Numbered from the stretch's first letter, positions 47,867 through 56,934 are shown. The stretch: 64,000 nt of DNA from Pseudomonas gingeri (GCF_013385635.1 NZ_JACAPR010000032.1:1-64000); one strand, 5' to 3'. Numbers and translations: made by a program. Notes: a model not told the origin generated them from the sequence alone.

Positions 47867-50004
47867 TATACCCGGAACTGATCCATCAGCTTCATCTGGT
47901 GGTTGGCCAGGGCATTGAGCTGGCTGCTGACCTGCGCCGATTCGTCGGCCTGCCCGGTCAGGGTTTCGGTCACGCTGCGGATTGCCGAGACATTGCGGTT
48001 CACTTCCTCGGCCACCGCGCTCTGCTGTTCCGCCGCGCTGGCGATCTGCAGGTTCATGTCGCTGATCACGGTCACCGCGTCGCTGATCTTGCCCAGGGCC
48101 TGCACCGCCTGCTGAATCTGCCCGGCATTGCTCTGGGCCTGGCTCTGGCTCGAGTGCATGGTCGCCACCACACCACGGGTGGCACTCTGGATCCGCTCGA
48201 TCACCAGACGGATTTCCTCCACCGAGTCCTGGGTGCGCTTGGCCAGGTTGCGCACTTCATCGGCGACCACGGCGAAACCGCGTCCGCTTTCCCCGGCCCG
48301 GGCCGCCTCGATGGCCGCGTTCAGGGCCAGCAGGTTGGTCTGCTCGGCAATGCTGCGGATCACCTCCAGTACCGAACCGATCTGCTCGCTGTTGACCGCT
48401 AGGGCTTCGACTTCGCCCACGGCCTTGCTGACTTCCTCGGCCAACTGGTTGATATCGCGGGTGCTGCGCTCGATGATCGACATCCCGTCCCTGGCCGACT
48501 GATCCGCGCCCTTGGCCGCCTGGGCGGCGTTCGAGGCGCTGTTGGCGACATCGTGGGCGGTGGCGCTCATTTCGTTGGAGGCGGTGGCGACCTGGTCGAT
48601 TTCGCGGAACTGGGTCTGCATGCCTTCGCTGGTCTGGCGGGCGATGGCCGAGGACTGGTCGGCGGTGCTGCGGGCATCGACGATGCTCTGCTTGATCTGG
48701 GCAATGGTCGGTTGCAGCTTGTCGAGGAAACGGTTGAACCAGCCGACCAGCTCGCCCAGTTCGTCTTTCCTGCTGTAGTCGAGGCGCTGGGTCAGGTCGC
48801 CGTCGCCGCTGGCAATCGCCTTGAGCATCGCCGCCACGCGGTTGATCGGCCGGGTCACGCCGGAGGCCGTCAGCCAGATCAGCAGCAGGCCGACCAGCCC
48901 GGCAACGGCGGCGATCAGCAGGGCTTGCAGGGTACCGCGGGACTGCGCTTCATCGAGCACCTTCTGCAGTTTCACCGAGTCGGCGAGCAGGACCTTTTGC
49001 GGCAGGTCGATCACCACGCCCCAGGACTTGGCCTCGGGAATCGGGCTGACCGGATACACCGCGCGGATCAGGTCGCCTTGCCTGAGGATCTTCGTCCCGC
49101 TGCCGGAGACGGCCTGGAGCACGTCCTTGCCTTCACCGCCGAGGACGTCGCCGATGTTCTTGCCGACCGCCGCCGGGTCACCACTGAAACCGGCGAGTAC
49201 GCCGCTGCCGGAAACGATCAGCATGTTGCCGGCACCGTTGAACAGCTCGCGGCGCGAGTCGTTGGCGGCGGCCTGCAGGGAGTCCAGGGCGATGTCGATG
49301 CCGACCACGCCGATGACCTTGCCGTTGCTGACCAGCGGCAGGGAAATGGTGGTCATCAGCATCAGCTTGCCACCCACGGTGTCGGCGTACGGGTCCAGCA
49401 GGCAGGTCCGCTTGTTGTCGCGCGGGCAGGTGTACCAGCTGTTGTAGGGCGTACCGCTGAGGCTGAGGGTGGTCTTGTTCATGTCGTCCTCGACCATCAC
49501 CGTATTCAACGCCTGGCCACCGGCGCGACTCCAGTAGCTGGCGAAGCGGCCGGCCTCGTTGGCGCCGCGCGGTGCGTCATTGAGGAATTCGCCATCCTTG
49601 CCATCGAGACCGTTGGGCTCGAAGGCCAGCCAGACACCGAGCACCCTGGCGTTGCGGTCGAAAGCGGTCTTGAGGCTCTGGTTGAGATCCTCGCGCAGGG
49701 CCGCTGCCGGTAGCGCATGCCTGTCGGCCTGGGTACGCATGTCGTTGATCTGGTCGGCCAGGGCGGTGATCACCAACAGGCTTTCGCCGAAGGTCTTCTG
49801 CAGGCGCACGGCCTGTTCGGCGGCCTTGGCCTGGAGCAGGTCCTGGACACTGGCGATCAGCATCTGGCTGCTGGAGGACTCGGTCAGTGCGTTGCTCTGG
49901 CGAGTCTGGTAGACATTCATGCCGACAATCAGCCCCACTACGCCAAGCAGGCACAGGCCGGACAGCAGGACGATTTTCAGGCGGATGGAGAGGGCGTCGA
50001 ACAT
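47866..50004 (-). CDS. Methyl-accepting chemotaxis protein, dCache type
   Basis: The 712 aa chemoreceptor has one N-terminal helix (about 8-32), a periplasmic double-Cache sensor (about 35-350, with GTPYNSWYTCPRDNKRTC and VIGVVGIDIALDSLQ), a second helix (LIAAVAGLVGLLLIWLTA), a HAMP domain (RPINRVAAMLKAIASGDGDL) and the signalling hairpin EQTNLLALNAAIEAARAG. There is no C-terminal CheR pentapeptide. The ATG at 50004 (MFDALSIRLK) is preferred over the open frame to 50145. The two cysteines of the sensor could form a disulfide. Ligand unknown. Confidence 0.92.
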   Translation of the reverse strand: MFDALSIRLKIVLLSGLCLLGVVGLIVGMNVYQTRQSNALTESSSSQMLIASVQDLLQAKAAEQAVRLQKTFGESLLVITALADQINDMRTQADRHALPAAALREDLNQSLKTAFDRNARVLGVWLAFEPNGLDGKDGEFLNDAPRGANEAGRFASYWSRAGGQALNTVMVEDDMNKTTLSLSGTPYNSWYTCPRDNKRTCLLDPYADTVGGKLMLMTTISLPLVSNGKVIGVVGIDIALDSLQAAANDSRRELFNGAGNMLIVSGSGVLAGFSGDPAAVGKNIGDVLGGEGKDVLQAVSGSGTKILRQGDLIRAVYPVSPIPEAKSWGVVIDLPQKVLLADSVKLQKVLDEAQSRGTLQALLIAAVAGLVGLLLIWLTASGVTRPINRVAAMLKAIASGDGDLTQRLDYSRKDELGELVGWFNRFLDKLQPTIAQIKQSIVDARSTADQSSAIARQTSEGMQTQFREIDQVATASNEMSATAHDVANSASNAAQAAKGADQSARDGMSIIERSTRDINQLAEEVSKAVGEVEALAVNSEQIGSVLEVIRSIAEQTNLLALNAAIEAARAGESGRGFAVVADEVRNLAKRTQDSVEEIRLVIERIQSATRGVVATMHSSQSQAQSNAGQIQQAVQALGKISDAVTVISDMNLQIASAAEQQSAVAEEVNRNVSAIRSVTETLTGQADESAQVSSQLNALANHQMKLMDQFRV

Positions 50005-50193
50005 AGGCGTACTCGCGAGATGGAAAAGGGGGAAGACAGGCGAGTCCGGGCCGACTCCTGTTCGCCAACTCCATCCGGCGCTATTCCTGCAACATCGGCT
50101 ACAGGCCTTGTTAAATGAGGCTTTGCCGATGAGCGGTGGTCGCAAACGGTTGCGTGGGAAGAACCAGCGGAGAGTACGGATGCAGCAGTGTTT

Positions 50194-50601
50194 TCAGGGT
50201 TGCCCGGCGACCGGCAGGTGCTCGGGACGGGACCAGATCCACAGATTGCCCAGGCTCATGCCGGCGATGGCCAGGTAGATCGGCCAGCCATGTTCGAGCA
50301 TCACCAGCATCAGGGTGGCGCAGATCAACATGCTGACGGTGGCGCTGATCTTGGCCCGGCGGGCGATGATCTTGCCATTGCGCCAGTTGCTCAGGATCGG
50401 CCCGAACAGGCGGTGGTTTTCGAGCCAGGCACTCAGGCGCGGCGAGCTTCGGGTGGCGGCCCAGGCGGCCAGCAGGATGAACTCGGTGGTGGGCAGGCCG
50501 GGCACGACAATGGCGATCAGGCCGATGGCGAGGCTGACATAGGCGAGCACGCCGAACAGGATGCGCGCGAGTTTCGAGGACGAGGGTGTTTTGCTGGTCA
50601 T
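50194..50601 (-). CDS. YbaN-like inner membrane protein (DUF454)
   Basis: The 135 aa membrane protein has the DUF454 pattern: LIAIVVPGLPTTEFILLAAW, SSPRLSAWLENHRLFGP and two C-terminal helices. Its ATG at 50601 (MTSKTPSSSK) is chosen over 50649. Homologues are often found near heme-uptake or iron genes, which fits the hemO-hxu locus next to it, but the function is unknown. Confidence 0.8.
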   Translation of the reverse strand: MTSKTPSSSKLARILFGVLAYVSLAIGLIAIVVPGLPTTEFILLAAWAATRSSPRLSAWLENHRLFGPILSNWRNGKIIARRAKISATVSMLICATLMLVMLEHGWPIYLAIAGMSLGNLWIWSRPEHLPVAGQP

Positions 50602-50684
50602 GGCATCGATTGTGGTGCGCTGGATTGAATGGCTCAAGCCTTGGTGCAACGCTGTTCATTCAAGGAGTTTGCAGCGAAACACAT

Positions 50685-50835
50685 TCTTGTGGCGAATGGG
50701 CTTGCCCGCGCTCGACTGCGAAGCAGGCGCAAAACCGGCTGTCTCGGCCTGTCTGATGGGCCGAGAGAGTCGGTGTTAGGGCCGCTTCGTACCCCAGCGC
50801 GGCGGTGCGGCGTGCCGACAAGCCCGCTCTTCACG
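50685..50835. repeat. Degenerate REP pair
   Basis: GGCGAATGGGCTTGCCCGCG (from 50691) and an inverted, interrupted partner near 50800-50830 lie between the YbaN-like gene and hemO. Confidence 0.55.
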
Positions 50836-50862
50836 ACGTAGCGTCCACCAGGGGACCTCGTA

Positions 50863-51471
50863 TCAAGCCAGTTCGGGCGCCGTGGCGTAGGCTTGTTCCA
50901 GCAGCACGGTGAAGCGGACGAAGGCATCGATGGCGCCTTTTTCCACCGCGGCTTCTTCTTCGGCGCTGAACTCCAGGCCGTCGAAGGTCTTGATAAAGCT
51001 CTTCCAGCCTTCGGCACGACCACCGGCCGGCTCGCCCAGGTGACGGGCACCGAAGGTTTCGCTCAGGCCCAGGCCAACGGCACGCTTGATCAGGAATGCG
51101 GCACCGAGCTTGGAGCCTTCGGAAACGAAGATCCAGCCCAGGGCTTCGGCCTTGCTCGGGTTGCTCACGGCACCGGCGACCGCTGCCGGTACTTCGGTGT
51201 CCAGGTCCGCCAGGTCGGCCTTGGCCTGTTCGGCACGGCAGCGGGCCGGCAGGTCCGGCACGATGGCGATCAGTTCGGGATCGTTGTACAGGGCGACCAG
51301 TTCCGATTGGAACAGGTACTGGGCGACGACGAAACGGGCGAAATTGGCCTGGGTTTCGAACGGTGCATGGGCCTTCACCAGATGGTCGAGCCTGGTGTGC
51401 GGCTCGTTGGTGATCTGGTTCAGGCGTTGGGAGCGCAGGTTCGGGCGCTGGGTGTTGTCCTGGGAGGTCAT
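50863..51471 (-). CDS. hemO: Heme oxygenase
   Basis: The 202 aa enzyme opens heme to biliverdin, CO and Fe2+. It closely follows P. aeruginosa HemO/PigA: NLRSQRLNQITNEPHTRLDH with proximal His25, FARFVVAQYLFQSEL, and the distal-helix EALGWIFVSEGSKLGAAFL. The ATG at 51471 (MTSQDNTQRP) is preferred over 51504. It lies downstream of the heme receptor, with a terminator between, so it may have its own promoter; coupling with uptake is functional. Confidence 0.93.
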   Translation of the reverse strand: MTSQDNTQRPNLRSQRLNQITNEPHTRLDHLVKAHAPFETQANFARFVVAQYLFQSELVALYNDPELIAIVPDLPARCRAEQAKADLADLDTEVPAAVAGAVSNPSKAEALGWIFVSEGSKLGAAFLIKRAVGLGLSETFGARHLGEPAGGRAEGWKSFIKTFDGLEFSAEEEAAVEKGAIDAFVRFTVLLEQAYATAPELA

Positions 51472-51546
51472 TGCGAAGTCCTTGGGAATGAGAGGCGCTT
51501 TCAATTGCTACACAAATAGATAGACGAATCAGAAGACGCGCCACAG

Positions 51547-51590
51547 TAAAAAAACCTCACCCCGCCGGTTCATATCGCGGCGGGGGAGGT
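51547..51590 (-). terminator. Terminator after hxuA
   Basis: On the minus strand ACCTCCCCCGCCG pairs imperfectly with CGGCGGGGTGAGGT and is followed by TTTTTTT. It ends about 25 nt after the receptor stop codon. Confidence 0.8.
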
Positions 51591-51613
51591 GTGCAGGGGG
51601 CGGATTTGCGGGG

Positions 51614-54214
51614 TCAGATATCCCAGATCAGGTTGACCGAGACGTTGCGACCCGGAGCGGTCAGGCGGTCGAGGTTGGCCGGGCTGACGGCACCGGCCTC
51701 ACCTACGCCGTCATAGCCGCGTACGTCATCCCAGTTCCAGTATTTCTTGTCGGTCAGGTTGTACAGACCGGCATTGACGGTCACGTCGTCGGTCACCTTG
51801 TAGAAGCCGGTCAGGTCGATCACGCCATAGCCCGGGGTCTTGAACTGCTTGCTGCTGGTCAGGCCGTCCGGGGCGTTGAAGGTGGTGTCATCGACCCGAT
51901 CCTTGCGCTTGACCAGGGTCCAGCTCAGCAACGCGCCGTAGTTGTCTTGGTCGTAGCCGAGGCCGAACACGCCGGTGAGCGGGTTGACGCTGTTGATCGG
52001 CTCGCCGGTGTCATCGTTGCGACCGTAGGCATAGGCCACCGAGCCCTGGGTGTAGAGGCCCTGGGGGGCGCCGAAGCTGTCCAGGTCCAGGCGGCCCTTG
52101 GCTTCCGCGCCCTTGATGGTGGCGTGCTTGATGTTCGCGGTCTGGAAGGTCAGCTCGCTGTAGCCCGGGGCGACGGCGTCTTCGTTGATGAAGTCGCGAT
52201 ACTTGTTATAGAACACCGCCACGTCGAAGGAGCCGGCATCGAACTTGCCACGCAGGCCGGTTTCGTAGCTCTTGCTCTTTTCCGGTTCCAGGTTCGGGTT
52301 GGGCTCGACGTTATAGCCGGACGTGCTGTTCTGGAAGCGACCATAAAGGGCTTTGGCCGATGGCGTGCGGAAACCTTCGGCGTATTGGCCGTACCAGGTG
52401 TACTGGTCGGTCAGGGCATAGGTCAGACCGAACTTGGGCGACAGCCGATGCCAGGTCTTGTCGGAACCGTCGATGGTGCCGCCACCCGCGGCGTTGATGG
52501 TGTTGACGAATTCCTGGGTGATGTGCGGCTTGAGCTGGGTGTAGTCGTAGCGCAGGCCGGGCAGGAAGGTCCATTTGTTCCAGCTGATCTGGTCCTGGGC
52601 GAACAGGCCGTAGCTGTCGATGGTCGGGTCCGGGAAGTCGCTGGATTTCACCAGCCGGTCCCTCGGGCTATCGCCACCGATGACCGTACAGCCCTGCGCC
52701 AGGCTGCTGAGTGCCAGGCAGGTGCCGCTGCCGCTGCGCGAGCCGGTGACTTTCTGCTGCTTGATCGTGGTGCCATACGTCAGCAGATGGTCGGTTTCGC
52801 CGACGTTGAAGGCCTTGTCCGCCTGGGCGTCGAGCACCCACTGCTGTTCCTGGTAGACCGTGTCGCGGCTGCGCATCACATGGCGGACGAAGGGGAAGTA
52901 GTCTTCCAGGGTGCTCTCGTCGGTCTTGGCGGTCTGGTAGTTCAGGCTCAGCTTGACGTGATCGGCCAGGGCACTGTCCAGGCCGAAGCTGTTCTCGATA
53001 CCGAAACGCTCGCGGGTCACCGTGTCGTTGCCCGTGCGCGAGAGGTACATGCCGACCGGGACGCCATTGCCGAACGGTCCGCCCACGGCGCTGCGCTGGT
53101 TGGTGTCGATGTCGCTCTTGAAGCGTTCGTAGGTCAGGCCCAGGCGGGAGTCGTCATTGTAGTTCCAGCCCAGCTTGGCCAGCACGTTGGTGGTCCGGGC
53201 GGTTTCCGGGTTGGCCTCGGTCCGCTTGAGGCCGGTGCCGCCGGTGTCGCCATAGGATTCGGTTTCGCGACCGTTGCGCTGGCTCAGGTGCAGCAAGCCG
53301 TCGAAGTCGCCGTTGCGACCGGCGACGGTGCCGGAGGTCAGCCAGCTGTTGTCGGCGGAACTGTAGCCGGTCTTCAGGCGCGCGCCGGTGTCCTGGCCGG
53401 GCTTGATGATGTCGTCCGGATCGAGGGTGTAGTAACTCACGGCGCCGCCGATGGCATTGCTGCCGTAGAGAACGGAGGCCGGTCCGCGCAGGATCTCCAC
53501 GCGCTTGATGATTTCCGGATCGACGTAGTTGCGCTGGGTCTGCGCGTAGGGACCGTTGAAGAAACTGTCGGGGATCTCGACGCCATCGACCTGGGTCAGG
53601 ATGCGGTCGCCGTCGATACCTCGGATGTTGTAGTTGCTGATACCGCCGCCGCGCTGACCGGCACCGCCGACCGAGACGCCGGGCTCATAACGCACCAGTT
53701 CCTTGATGGTGTTGACGTTCTGCCGGTCGAGTTGCTGGCGGTCCTGCACGGTCACGGTGCTCGGCACCGAGGACACGTCCTGCTCCTGGCGGGTGGCGCT
53801 GATGGTCACCTGCTGCAGGTTGAGAGTGCTGCCGCCGGCGCGTTTTTCCAGGACGATATTGTTGTCGCCCAGCTTGCGGTAACTCAGGTTGGTGCCGACC
53901 AGCAGGCGCTCCAGGGCCTTTTCCGGCGTCAGCGCACCGCGTACGCCCGGTGATGCCACGCCCTGGCCCAACTCGGCGGGCAGGCCGACTTGCCAGCCGG
54001 TGACCGTGGTGAACGCATTCAGGGCCGACACCAGCGGTTGCTGGGCGATCGCGAAGTTGTAGTTGCCCAGGCTGCGTGCCGGCTGTTCGGCGCTGGTGGC
54101 CGCGAGCACGGGAGTCGCCTGGGCACCGGCGAGCAACACGGCGACGGTGAGCAAGGACAGGGTGCACTGTTGCAGGCCGCCGCTGCGGGCCTTGGGCGTG
54201 AAACGTGTGGGCAT
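51614..54214 (-). CDS. hxuA: TonB-dependent heme receptor with signalling domain
   Basis: The 866 aa outer-membrane transporter has a signal peptide (to about residue 38), an N-terminal STN signalling domain (about 50-105, FAIAQQPLVSALNAFTTVTG), a plug (VTISATRQEQDVSSVPSTVT; RVEILRGPASVLYGSNAIGG) and a 22-strand barrel ending VNLIWDI. It has the heme-receptor motifs FRTP and NPNL, but the usual conserved His between them is absent. The STN domain and the upstream sigma/anti-sigma pair make this a cell-surface signalling system like P. aeruginosa HxuIRA. Confidence 0.88.
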   Translation of the reverse strand: MPTRFTPKARSGGLQQCTLSLLTVAVLLAGAQATPVLAATSAEQPARSLGNYNFAIAQQPLVSALNAFTTVTGWQVGLPAELGQGVASPGVRGALTPEKALERLLVGTNLSYRKLGDNNIVLEKRAGGSTLNLQQVTISATRQEQDVSSVPSTVTVQDRQQLDRQNVNTIKELVRYEPGVSVGGAGQRGGGISNYNIRGIDGDRILTQVDGVEIPDSFFNGPYAQTQRNYVDPEIIKRVEILRGPASVLYGSNAIGGAVSYYTLDPDDIIKPGQDTGARLKTGYSSADNSWLTSGTVAGRNGDFDGLLHLSQRNGRETESYGDTGGTGLKRTEANPETARTTNVLAKLGWNYNDDSRLGLTYERFKSDIDTNQRSAVGGPFGNGVPVGMYLSRTGNDTVTRERFGIENSFGLDSALADHVKLSLNYQTAKTDESTLEDYFPFVRHVMRSRDTVYQEQQWVLDAQADKAFNVGETDHLLTYGTTIKQQKVTGSRSGSGTCLALSSLAQGCTVIGGDSPRDRLVKSSDFPDPTIDSYGLFAQDQISWNKWTFLPGLRYDYTQLKPHITQEFVNTINAAGGGTIDGSDKTWHRLSPKFGLTYALTDQYTWYGQYAEGFRTPSAKALYGRFQNSTSGYNVEPNPNLEPEKSKSYETGLRGKFDAGSFDVAVFYNKYRDFINEDAVAPGYSELTFQTANIKHATIKGAEAKGRLDLDSFGAPQGLYTQGSVAYAYGRNDDTGEPINSVNPLTGVFGLGYDQDNYGALLSWTLVKRKDRVDDTTFNAPDGLTSSKQFKTPGYGVIDLTGFYKVTDDVTVNAGLYNLTDKKYWNWDDVRGYDGVGEAGAVSPANLDRLTAPGRNVSVNLIWDI

Positions 54215-54247
54215 CGATAGCGCTCCGGTGTACGAATCTTATAGTTG

Positions 54248-54280
54248 CAATGCGATTCTTTATGAGAATCACTTGCATTG
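54248..54280 (-). promoter_or_regulatory. Palindromic Fur-box-like site upstream of hxuA
   Basis: GATTCTTTATGAGAATC (54254-54270) is an inverted repeat nested in a longer one (CAATGC...GCATTG) 34-66 bp before the receptor start. Its AGAATCA/GATTCT core resembles Pseudomonas Fur sites. Confidence 0.5.
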
Positions 54281-54329
54281 GCTATAACGAGACGAATGGC
54301 CTATCGCTATCGAGTAAAAAAACTTTCAG

Positions 54330-55298
54330 CTAGTTGAGAATGACCAGCGCCGGGTATTCCGATACCCGCGCGGAGGTGATGTGGGCGAGGGAGCGGACCA
54401 CGTCCAGAGGCTTGTCCAGGCGGTAGTTGCCGGTCACGGCGACCTGCGCCAACTGCTCGTTGTTGTTGACGATCCAGCCGGGGTAATAGCGCCGCAGTTC
54501 GGCCAGCACCTGGCTCATCGGGCAGTTCTCGAACACCAGCCGACCCTGGACCCAGGCCAGGTCCTTCTGTACGTCGAGCTTTTCCGGACGACCAAAGCCA
54601 TGTGGACCGATCCGCACGCTGTTGCCGGCGGAGAGACGCAGACGGGCGCTGTCGTCGCGGGTGCGCAGGTCGACATCACCACGTTCCACCTGGACCTGCG
54701 CTTCGCCATTGAGGTAACGCACGGCGAAGGCGGTATCGCGCACGCTGGCCTGGACCGGGCCGGCATCGACTTCCAGCGGGTGTTCGCGCTGGCCGGACAC
54801 CTCGAAAAACGCCTCGCCCTTGTACAGCCGGGCCACATGCCTCTGCTCGGTGAAGGAACTGGAGAACGCCGAGTTGGTATTGAGCAGGACCTTGGAGCCA
54901 TCTTCCAGCTGCAGGTGCTGGCGCTCACCGACCACGGTCAGGTGATCGGCCTGCAGGCGCAATGGCAGGTTGCCGTAGGTGCCGATGGCGATCAGCAGCA
55001 CGGCGGCGGTCGCCAGGGGTTTCCAGTGGGGGCGCAAGCGTCGTGGCAGCGACGGTCGACGGCGGGCTTGCAGGGCCTGGGCGGCGGCGATCACCGGTTC
55101 GGCATTCCAGGCGCCGCTGGCGCGGGCATAGGCCTGGGCGTGCGCCGGATCGGCGGCGAGCCAGGCATTGAATTCGACGCGCTGCTCGGCGCTCGGGCAC
55201 TCCATCACGATCAGCCAGTCCAGTGCCTGATCCATGGCGTTGTCTTGCAACACCTGCCGAGCCGGCTCGGGGGAGTGCAGGTTGGGGCTGTCCGTCAC
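54330..55298 (-). CDS. hxuR: FecR-type anti-sigma factor
   Basis: The 322 aa protein has a cytoplasmic DUF4880-type domain (MDQALDWLIVMECPSAEQ; FNAWLAADPAHAQAYARAS), one membrane helix (ATAAVLLIAIGTYGNL, near residue 100) and a periplasmic FecR domain (LEDGSKVLLNTNSAFS; GEAFFEVSGQREHPLEVDAG) plus a C-terminal STN-like part. The GTG at 55298 (VTDSPNLHS) follows CGAGGA; the open frame reaches into the sigma gene to 55418. It relays the receptor signal to HxuI. Confidence 0.9.
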   Translation of the reverse strand: MTDSPNLHSPEPARQVLQDNAMDQALDWLIVMECPSAEQRVEFNAWLAADPAHAQAYARASGAWNAEPVIAAAQALQARRRPSLPRRLRPHWKPLATAAVLLIAIGTYGNLPLRLQADHLTVVGERQHLQLEDGSKVLLNTNSAFSSSFTEQRHVARLYKGEAFFEVSGQREHPLEVDAGPVQASVRDTAFAVRYLNGEAQVQVERGDVDLRTRDDSARLRLSAGNSVRIGPHGFGRPEKLDVQKDLAWVQGRLVFENCPMSQVLAELRRYYPGWIVNNNEQLAQVAVTGNYRLDKPLDVVRSLAHITSARVSEYPALVILN

Positions 55299-55383
55299 GG
55301 GTGTTCCTCGGTAATCGCTGCCACGGTTCGATTCGATGATCCGCTGCTGTGCATGGACGGATCTTATAGGTCTGGTGCCAAGC

Positions 55384-55902
55384 TTAAGGGCGATCCAGGC
55401 GTTCGGCCACCCCGACACAGATGGCCATGATCAGCTTGAGTTCCTTCTGCACTGTGCTCAGGGACACGTCGAGCTGTTCGGCGATCTCCTGATAGCTGCA
55501 GCCGTGCAGGCGGCTGAGGATGAAGATCTGCTGCTGGCGGGCACTCAATTGACCAAGGCTCACACTCAGGCGCTCCAGCAGTTGTTCGGCATGGGTGGCA
55601 TCTTCCGGGGTGCTCAGTGGCGCGGCGACATTCTCCACGACCTCCATGGGCACGTCTTCCATCAGGGTGCGCGACTGGATACGTCGTGCGCGCAGGTGGT
55701 CCAGCGCCAGGTTGCGGGCGGTCTGGAACACAAAGGGCTCGAGGTGATCGATGGAGCGTTCGCTCAACGCCCGGGTGACCCGCAGGTACGTCTCCTGCAA
55801 CAGGTCTTCGGCGGTGCTGTGGTTGTGCACCATGCGTTGCAGCGTACGCAGCAGCGAGACCCGCTGGGTGAGGAAGACCTGATTGAACTGGGATTGCGTC
55901 AC
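55384..55902 (-). CDS. hxuI: ECF sigma factor (iron-starvation type)
   Basis: The 172 aa sigma factor has region 2 (HNHSTAEDLLQETYLRVTRA; FQTARNLALDHLRAR) and region 4 (LSARQQQIFILSRLHGCSYQ; LDVSLSTVQKELKLIM) as in FecI-type factors. The start appears to be GTG at 55902, with a weak ribosome site. A Fur box lies 26-44 bp upstream. It begins the hxuI-hxuR-hxuA unit. Confidence 0.9.
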   Translation of the reverse strand: MTQSQFNQVFLTQRVSLLRTLQRMVHNHSTAEDLLQETYLRVTRALSERSIDHLEPFVFQTARNLALDHLRARRIQSRTLMEDVPMEVVENVAAPLSTPEDATHAEQLLERLSVSLGQLSARQQQIFILSRLHGCSYQEIAEQLDVSLSTVQKELKLIMAICVGVAERLDRP

Positions 55903-55927
55903 GACAGCACCGGAGCGATTACAAGCG

Positions 55928-55946
55928 AATGATAATGCTTATCATC
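55928..55946 (-). promoter_or_regulatory. Fur box of hxuI
   Basis: AATGATAATGCTTATCATC matches the 19-bp Fur consensus (GATAATGATAATCATTATC) in both arms around the centre. It lies just upstream of hxuI, so the system should be derepressed in low iron. Confidence 0.8.
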
Positions 55947-56078
55947 TGTGTCGTTGGTCAAGCCCTAATGTGTCTGTCGGTGTCCCTGAGCGGGGCGCAC
56001 TCCTTGGGGTTGCGCAGGCTGTCGGGACGCAAAAGGACTCTGTCTGGATCAGGAAGTTCTTTTTTATTGGCTTGGCTG

Positions 56079-56096
56079 TGTAAGCCTTTGCTTACG
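56079..56096 (+). promoter_or_regulatory. GacA upstream activating sequence of rsmZ
   Basis: TGTAAGCCTTTGCTTACG fits the GacA box TGTAAG-N6-CTTACA at 11 of 12 defined positions. It ends 163 bp before the predicted rsmZ start, the long distance typical of rsmZ in this genus. Confidence 0.88.
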
Positions 56097-56259
56097 CGTT
56101 GCGTAAGCGATCAAGGATGAACGTAGGAATAGATTACCGCATATTTTATGTATCCTATTGAAATACATATATTTTTTATTTTTGTGGTGGATCCAAAGCG
56201 CTACGATACGTCGTTGGATCCACTTGCAGACGATCTGAAAACCCTTAATATCAGCCCTG

Positions 56260-56392
56260 TGTCGACGGATAGACACGGTGATCAAGGAAGGTCGCTGCAA
56301 GGAACATCGCAGGATGCGATTCATCAGGATGATGAAAGGGAAAAAAGGGATTAGGGAAAAAATGTGGGCGGGTCATACCGCCCCTTTTTTTT
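56260..56392 (+). ncRNA. rsmZ: Small regulatory RNA RsmZ
   Basis: RsmZ sequesters the translational repressors RsmA/RsmE and so releases secondary metabolism and exoproduct synthesis under Gac control. The RNA starts TGTCGACGGATAGACAC, as recalled for P. protegens RsmZ, and has about eight GGA motifs, several in hairpin loops (AAGGAA, CAGGAT, CAGGAT, GGGA). It ends in a GGGCGGTATGACCCGCCC-like stem and eight T. A promoter TTGCAG-N16-TAATAT (56224-56251) lies 8 nt upstream. Predicted length is about 133 nt. It is convergent with fdxA, the conserved neighbour; rpoS, usually on the other side, is not here. Confidence 0.9.
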
Positions 56393-56428
56393 GCCCGCAG
56401 GAAAGTGAAGGCCCCTGCCCGGAAACGC

Positions 56429-56452
56429 AAAAAGGCCCGCAAGGGGCCTTTT
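56429..56452 (-). terminator. Terminator of fdxA
   Basis: AAAAGGCCC / GGGCCTTTT forms a 9-bp stem with loop GCAAG, 17 nt past the fdxA stop; the A tract gives a T tract on the minus strand. Confidence 0.85.
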
Positions 56453-56468
56453 CAGGAACGCTCTGCAA

Positions 56469-56792
56469 TCAGCGTTCGAGGTCTTTGATCTTGCCTTTGA
56501 CGCCATCCCACTCTTCGGCATCCGGCAGCGATTCTTTCTTCTCGGTGATGTTGGGCCAGATTTCGGCCAGCTCGACGTTCAGCTGAATGAACTCTTGCAT
56601 GTCCTCCGGGACTTCATCCTCGGAGAAAATGGCCACGGCAGGGCATTCCGGCTCGCAAAGCGCGCAGTCGATGCACTCGTCCGGGTGAATCACCAGGAAG
56701 TTCGGGCCTTCGTAAAAGCAGTCCACCGGACAGACTTCTACGCAGTCGGTGTACTTGCACTTGATGCAGTTGTCGGTGACGACGAAGGTCAT
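56469..56792 (-). CDS. fdxA: Seven-iron ferredoxin
   Basis: The 107 aa ferredoxin carries one [3Fe-4S] and one [4Fe-4S] cluster. The cysteine motifs CIKCKYTDCVEVCPVDC (residues 9-25) and CIDCALCEPECP (about 40-51) are the classic Azotobacter FdI type. The ATG at 56792 (MTFVVTDNC) follows GAGGAG; the frame open to 56834 is not used. It lies between rsmZ and mutS. Confidence 0.96.
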   Translation of the reverse strand: MTFVVTDNCIKCKYTDCVEVCPVDCFYEGPNFLVIHPDECIDCALCEPECPAVAIFSEDEVPEDMQEFIQLNVELAEIWPNITEKKESLPDAEEWDGVKGKIKDLER

Positions 56793-56934
56793 TTCTAATT
56801 TTCTCCTCAGGCGGCGGCAGCGAAACCCGGTCAAAATGGGCTCGCCAGGTTCGGGAGCGATAGTCTGCGAACCAGGCTAATAGCCCGCAGCATCCCAAAC
56901 CGCGCGAGATTCTAGCAGCTTGCGGCCGTCTGCG

